DNA of 9,688 nucleotides from DATBIO01 sp036556965 (GTDB lineage Bacteria > Acidobacteriota > Vicinamibacteria > Fen-336). The stretch lies in contig DATBIO010000142.1 in assembly GCA_036556965.1 (NCBI GenBank), positions 1 through 9,688 on the forward strand, read 5' to 3'. Shown piece by piece: positions 6,396 through 9,688 of the stretch. Made by a program: the position numbers and the translations under genes. The notes beneath the pieces were generated by a model that saw nothing but the letters and a program-made list of their open reading frames with translations, was not told the origin of the DNA and did no database searches. Position 1 is the first letter of the stretch. Each line of letters starts with the position of its first letter.

Positions 6396-8551
6396 CGGCG
6401 CCACGCCGCGCGCTCTGGGGCGCGGCCCTCGTCCTGGCCCTGGGCGGCGCCTGCCGGCGCCCCGCCTCGGTCGGGACCTACGCACGGGCCCCGGTGGTGC
6501 TCGTGTCCATCGACACCCTGCGCGCGGACCGGCTGCCCCTGCACGGCTACGCCGCCGGCCGCACGCCCGCCCTCGACGCGCTGGCGCGCGAGGCGGTCGC
6601 CTTCGAGGCCGCCTACAGCCATTGCCCGCTGACGCTGCCCGCGCACGCCTCCCTCTTCACCGGCCTCCTTCCCCCGCGCCACGGCGTGCGCGACAACATC
6701 GGCTTCACGCTGGCCGCGGAGCGCACGACGCTGGCCGCGCGCTTCAAGGCCGCGGGCTACCGCACCGGGGGGGCGGTCTCCGCCTACGTCCTCCGCGGGC
6801 AGACCGGCATCGCGCAGGGCTTCGACTACTACGAGGACGCCATCGAGCTGGCGGGGGCGGGCGAGTCCCTGGCCACCCTCCAGCGCGACGGCGCGGTGGC
6901 GGTGGACGCGCTGGGGGCCTGGGTCGAGGCGCAGGGCGAGGCGCCCTTCTTCGCCTTCCTGCACCTCTACGAGCCGCACTGGCCGTACACGCCGCCCGCC
7001 GCCCACCGCGGCCACGCCCAGCCCTACGACGGCGAGGTGGCCCATGCGGACGAGCTGCTCGGCCGCTTCCTCGACCGGCTGCGGGGGCGCGGCCTCCTCG
7101 ACCGCGCGCTGGTCGCGGTGACGGCGGACCACGGCGAGGGACTGGGGGACCACGGCGAGGCCGAGCACGGCATCTTCCTGTACCGCGAGGCCCTGCACGT
7201 GCCGCTGCTGGTGCGCCTGCCGGGAGGCGCGCGCGGCGGCGCCCGCGTGGCGGGGGCCGTCGGCCATGCGGACCTGGCGCCCACGCTGCTCGACCTGGCC
7301 GGCCTCGACGGCGCGGGCATGGACGGGGCCTCGCTGCGCGAGGCGCTCCGCACGGGACGCGCGCCGGGCCGGCCGGTCTACGCGGAGACGCTCTACCCGC
7401 GGCTGCACTTCGGCTGGAGCGACCTCTACGCGGCCACGGAAGGCCGCTTCCGCTTCATCCGCGCGCCCCGGCCCGAGCTCTACGACCTGGCGGCGGACCC
7501 GGGGGAGCGGCGCAACCTGGCCGCGGCGAAGGGGGCGGCGGCGGCGGGCATGGCGGCCTGGCTGGAGAAGGAGGTCGCCTCCGCGGCCCCCGCCGCGCCG
7601 GAGGAGGTCTCCGCGGAGACGCGTGAGAAGCTCCAGGCGCTGGGCTACATCGGCGCCGGCGCCCCGCCCGTGGCGGCGGGGGAGGCGCTGCCCGACCCCA
7701 AGGACACCATCGGCGCCTACGAGGAGCTGAAGCGGGGGATCGCCCTGCGCCAGCAGGAGCGCCACGAGGAGGCGGTGGCCCAGCTCCGGAAGGTGCTCTC
7801 CGCGCACCCGCGCATGCTCGACGCCTGGGAGCTGCTCGCCCTCAGCCTGATGACCCTGGGCCGCGCGCAGGAGGGCATCGCGGCCCTGGTGGAGGCGCTG
7901 GAGCTCGCCCCCGAGCGCGCGGAGACGCACCTGGCCCTGGCCAGGGCCTACGCCCTGGAGGGCGACCTGCGCCGCGCGCTGTCGCATGCGGAGATCGCCT
8001 CCGCGCGCAACCCCGGCCAGGGCTTCGAGGTCCTGGCCCAGCTCTTCATGGACAAGGGGGACCTGGCGCGCGCGGCGGACCTGGCCCGGCGCAGCGTGGC
8101 CGCCGACCGGCAGCGGATCATGAGCCACTTCATCCTCGGGGTGACCGCGCAGCGCGCGGGACGCTACGAGGAGGCGCTCCTCTCCTTCCGCCGCGCGGAG
8201 GAGGCGAAGCGGCTGCGCCCGCAGGCCATCGTGCGCAACCTGCACGCGAACATGGGCGACTGCCTGGCCCGGCTGGGCCGCGCGCAGGAGGCGGAGAAGG
8301 AGTTCCAGGCGGAGATCGCGGCCCAGCCGCGCTCGCGCGAGGGCCGGGTGGGGCTGGCCACGCTGTATCGGTCGCAGGGGAGGGACGACGAGGCGCGACG
8401 CGCGCTCGCCGGCCTCCTGGAGGCCGACCCCCAGGCCGACGCCTACTGGACGGTGGTGCGGACCCTGCTCGTGCTGGGGGACACGGCGGAGGCGCGCCGC
8501 CAGGCGGCGCAGGCGCGCGCGCGCTTTCCCGCGGACGCGCGCTTTCGCTGA
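6392..8551 (+). CDS. Exported sulfatase-family hydrolase with C-terminal TPR repeats
   Basis: The 719-residue product starts at a GTG overlapping the moaC stop (GTGA), implying translational coupling. A short basic N-terminus and hydrophobic stretch end in LGGAC (Cys21), a plausible though not ideal lipobox. Residues 35-375 are an alkaline-phosphatase-superfamily domain: metal ligand Asp41 in SIDTLRADRL, CPLTLPAHASLFTG (78-91), metal ligands in TADHGEGLGDHGE (244-256), HADLAPTLLDLAG (292-304), and the sulfatase-type tail LYDLAADPGERRNLA (363-377). REKLQALGYIG (411-421) leads into about seven TPR-like helix pairs (about 440-719). The position of the sulfatase Cys/Ser nucleophile (C/S-x-P-x-R) holds Thr81 in TLPAH, so formylglycine formation is not expected. 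A phosphatase or phosphotransferase is as likely as a sulfatase. The substrate is unknown. It is the last gene of the moeA-moaC operon and converges on the next one. Confidence 0.85.
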   Translation: MTAPRRALWGAALVLALGGACRRPASVGTYARAPVVLVSIDTLRADRLPLHGYAAGRTPALDALAREAVAFEAAYSHCPLTLPAHASLFTGLLPPRHGVRDNIGFTLAAERTTLAARFKAAGYRTGGAVSAYVLRGQTGIAQGFDYYEDAIELAGAGESLATLQRDGAVAVDALGAWVEAQGEAPFFAFLHLYEPHWPYTPPAAHRGHAQPYDGEVAHADELLGRFLDRLRGRGLLDRALVAVTADHGEGLGDHGEAEHGIFLYREALHVPLLVRLPGGARGGARVAGAVGHADLAPTLLDLAGLDGAGMDGASLREALRTGRAPGRPVYAETLYPRLHFGWSDLYAATEGRFRFIRAPRPELYDLAADPGERRNLAAAKGAAAAGMAAWLEKEVASAAPAAPEEVSAETREKLQALGYIGAGAPPVAAGEALPDPKDTIGAYEELKRGIALRQQERHEEAVAQLRKVLSAHPRMLDAWELLALSLMTLGRAQEGIAALVEALELAPERAETHLALARAYALEGDLRRALSHAEIASARNPGQGFEVLAQLFMDKGDLARAADLARRSVAADRQRIMSHFILGVTAQRAGRYEEALLSFRRAEEAKRLRPQAIVRNLHANMGDCLARLGRAQEAEKEFQAEIAAQPRSREGRVGLATLYRSQGRDDEARRALAGLLEADPQADAYWTVVRTLLVLGDTAEARRQAAQARARFPADARFR

Positions 8552-8578
8552 GGGCGGCCCCGGGCCGTGCGTCCGCGG
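8529..8578. terminator. Nested inverted repeats between convergent genes, possible two-way terminator
   Basis: CCGCGGACGC (8529-8538) and GCGTCCGCGG (8569-8578) are exact 10-bp complements. Between them CGGCC (8555-8559) and GGCCG (8563-8567) form a second small hairpin. The outer left arm lies in the last codons of the sulfatase gene and the right arm ends 7 nt before the stop codon of the opposing gene, so the structure would form in both transcripts. No T-run follows on either strand. Confidence 0.35.
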
Positions 8579-8584
8579 CGCGGC

Positions 8585-9061
8585 TCAGGGGTAGTCGCGG
8601 CCCGTCCACGTCCAGGTCTTGCCCTCCACGGCCACGAACTCCTCGAAGCGGGTCGGCCCCGGCTGGAAGTACTCGCGCCACGAGGCGATGCGGCCGTCGC
8701 GGAAGCGGACGACGGCCACGCCGTGGTCGGCCCGCGGCGCGCCCGTCTCGCCGAACGAGAACTCGCCGAGGCCCACTTGCGTGGCGGCGTCGAAGGCCAG
8801 GTGGTGGAACTCCATGAAGGTGCCCGGCTTCAGCGCGCCGAACACCTTGCGCAGTTCTTCGGCGCCCCGGTAGAGCTGCAGGTCGGGCGGCTGCATGTAG
8901 ACGGCATCCGCGGTGAAGCAGGACAGCCCCAGCGCGGTGTCCTGCGTAGACCAGGCCCGCGCCAGCCGCGTCATGACCTCGCGGAACCCGTCCGCCGACG
9001 TCCCCGCCGGTGACGGGGTCGCGCCCTGGGCCATCCATATCGCCAGCAGCACGGCCGTCAC
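8585..9061 (-). CDS. SnoaL/NTF2-like (DUF4440-type) protein, probably exported
   Basis: The 158-residue product has a short hydrophobic N-terminus (2-11, then AQGATPSPA) that could be a signal peptide, although it lacks the usual basic start. Residues 24-150 fit the NTF2-like/ketosteroid-isomerase fold: a first helix FREVMTRLARAWSTQD (26-41), LSCFTADAVYMQPPD (46-60), LYRGAEELRKVF (63-74), and the late strands HGVAVVRFRDGRIASWREYF (113-132) that are typical of SnoaL-like proteins. Members range from polyketide cyclases to proteins of unknown function, so no reaction can be assigned. The start is GTG at 9061 with AAGGAGG (9069-9075) 7 nt upstream. It lies 22 nt after the preceding minus-strand gene and is probably co-transcribed with it. 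Confidence 0.8.
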   Translation of the reverse strand: MTAVLLAIWMAQGATPSPAGTSADGFREVMTRLARAWSTQDTALGLSCFTADAVYMQPPDLQLYRGAEELRKVFGALKPGTFMEFHHLAFDAATQVGLGEFSFGETGAPRADHGVAVVRFRDGRIASWREYFQPGPTRFEEFVAVEGKTWTWTGRDYP

Positions 9062-9083
9062 GGCATCGCCTCCTTCGTCTCCC

Positions 9084-9539
9084 TCACCTGTCCAGCGGCG
9101 CCTCCTGGAGCGGCAGGTCCCAGTGCGCCAGGAGCAGCTCGAAGCGGCGCTGCTCCTCCCTCTCGAACGCGGCCTTGTCGGGGAAGAGGTCGGCCACGAG
9201 GGGCGCGGGGTCGAATCCGTCGCTGGCGGTGGCCGCGTCCCGCCAGGCGATGGTCACGCGCAGGTCCCAGCGGCCGTCCTCGGTGGCGTGGTAGCGGGGC
9301 CGGACGGCGTCCACCCGCACGATGCGGCCCATCTCCTTCTCCTTGAGGAGCACGGGGTAGTGGTTCTTCTTGAAGAGGCGCAGGAACTCGTCGAAGTGGC
9401 CCCACTTCGCCTTGTAGTAGTACTCGACCACGAACGGCTTCGACGGCGCCGGGGCTTCCGCGCGTGACGCCGCGGACGGGCCCGCCGCCAGCGCGGTGGC
9501 GGCCAGGGCCGCCCGGACGCGCGCTCCTCGTCTTCTCAT
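9084..9539 (-). CDS. Small exported protein of unknown function
   Basis: The 151-residue product has a signal peptide (basic RRR at 2-4, Ala-rich core 10-19, likely cleavage around 25-29). The mature part begins with a strand FVVEYYYKAKWG (36-47), continues with a helix HFDEFLRLFKKNHYPVLLKE (48-67) and MGRIVRV (70-76), then PRYHATEDGRWDLRVTIAW (81-99), and ends in a charged helix (122-138). The strand-helix-strand order with paired aromatic residues resembles dimeric alpha+beta-barrel (ABM/EthD-like) proteins, but this is a fold impression only. AAGGAGG (9544-9550) lies 4 nt before the ATG. It sits between a cupin gene and a SnoaL-like gene in one probable operon. Export suggests a periplasmic or extracellular role. 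Confidence 0.78.
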   Translation of the reverse strand: MRRRGARVRAALAATALAAGPSAASRAEAPAPSKPFVVEYYYKAKWGHFDEFLRLFKKNHYPVLLKEKEMGRIVRVDAVRPRYHATEDGRWDLRVTIAWRDAATASDGFDPAPLVADLFPDKAAFEREEQRRFELLLAHWDLPLQEAPLDR

Positions 9540-9553
9540 GCCGCCTCCTTCGC

Positions 9554-9570
9554 GCGCCCGGCGCGGGCGC
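9554..9570 (-). terminator. Perfect 7-bp hairpin between the cupin gene and the next gene
   Basis: GCGCCCG (9554-9560) and CGGGCGC (9564-9570) pair perfectly around a 3-nt loop. The stem begins directly after the cupin stop codon and ends 3 nt before the Shine-Dalgarno of the following gene. There is no T-run. It could be a partial terminator, an mRNA-stabilising 3' end, or chance in GC-rich sequence. Confidence 0.3.
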
Positions 9571-9688
9571 CTACTTCCTCGCGTACGCGTCCGCGCCCAT
9601 GAAGTGGAGCGAGACGTAGGGCTGGTCGCCCACCACCCAGCTGTCGTGCGGGTCGGCGGAGACGTGGAAGAGGGAGCCCGCGGTCAGC
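9571..9688 (-). CDS. C-terminal end of a cupin-type protein (cut by the window edge)
   Basis: Reading the minus strand, an open frame enters from the window edge and ends at TAG (9571-9573), giving 38 complete residues. They read as the last strands of a cupin barrel: LTAGSLFHVSADPHDSW followed by VVGDQPYVSLHFMGADAYA. The pattern G-x-L-x-x-V-x-x-x-x-x-H, with His in the middle and again in LHFMG, fits the second cupin motif, where histidine often binds a metal. The 5' part, any signal peptide and the first motif lie outside the window. The gene ends 31 nt before the next minus-strand gene, so it is probably the upstream member of that operon. The family assignment rests on a short piece. Confidence 0.6.
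   Translation of the reverse strand, partial: LTAGSLFHVSADPHDSWVVGDQPYVSLHFMGADAYARK

Noticed and set aside
6293..8245. 650-residue open frame antisense to the sulfatase/TPR gene
   Set aside because: Same composition artefact; the plus-strand frame has clear catalytic motifs and TPR repeats.

Overview
This is a very GC-rich window (roughly 70% G+C by eye) from a bacterium. It holds housekeeping metabolism genes mixed with secreted proteins of poorly known function. The strong G/C third-position bias, the lipoprotein-type sulfatase fused to TPR repeats and the compact gene layout fit soil or subsurface lineages such as Methylomirabilota/Rokubacteria, Myxococcota-like deltaproteobacteria or Acidobacteriota. 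There is no rRNA or other marker to settle which. I see no mobile element, tRNA, CRISPR array or phage gene.

Layout from left to right. (1) On the minus strand, mtnA (methylthioribose-1-phosphate isomerase, methionine salvage), with an imperfect copy of part of its 3' end just downstream. (2) Divergent from it, a hexameric-type glutamate dehydrogenase gene with a readable sigma70-like promoter and a 12-bp palindrome in its leader. (3) A 415-residue lipoprotein with a beta/gamma-crystallin Greek-key signature, Cys-rich and with a Gly-rich linker. It is convergent with (4) a minus-strand gene for a small exported protein of unknown function. (5) A plus-strand operon moeA - moaC - sulfatase/TPR lipoprotein, with a 10-nt gap and then a 4-nt GTGA overlap. 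MoaC makes cyclic pyranopterin monophosphate and MoeA inserts molybdate into the finished pterin, so the first two genes belong to molybdenum cofactor synthesis. The third is an exported alkaline-phosphatase-superfamily enzyme with Thr at the usual nucleophile position. (6) Convergent with that operon, a minus-strand cluster of a cupin (3' end only), a small exported protein and a SnoaL/NTF2-like protein.

The most interesting non-coding signals lie in the divergent region 4513-4672. Each of the two outgoing transcripts could form a hairpin whose 3' arm covers the Shine-Dalgarno sequence: a 7+5-bp nested stem for the minus-strand exported protein, and an exact 11-bp stem for moeA. These are by-eye inferences, and GC-rich DNA produces spurious stems. 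The complementarity and its placement on the ribosome binding sites are directly visible. No complete new system is evident; the best candidates for novelty are this paired regulatory region and the three uncharacterised exported proteins.
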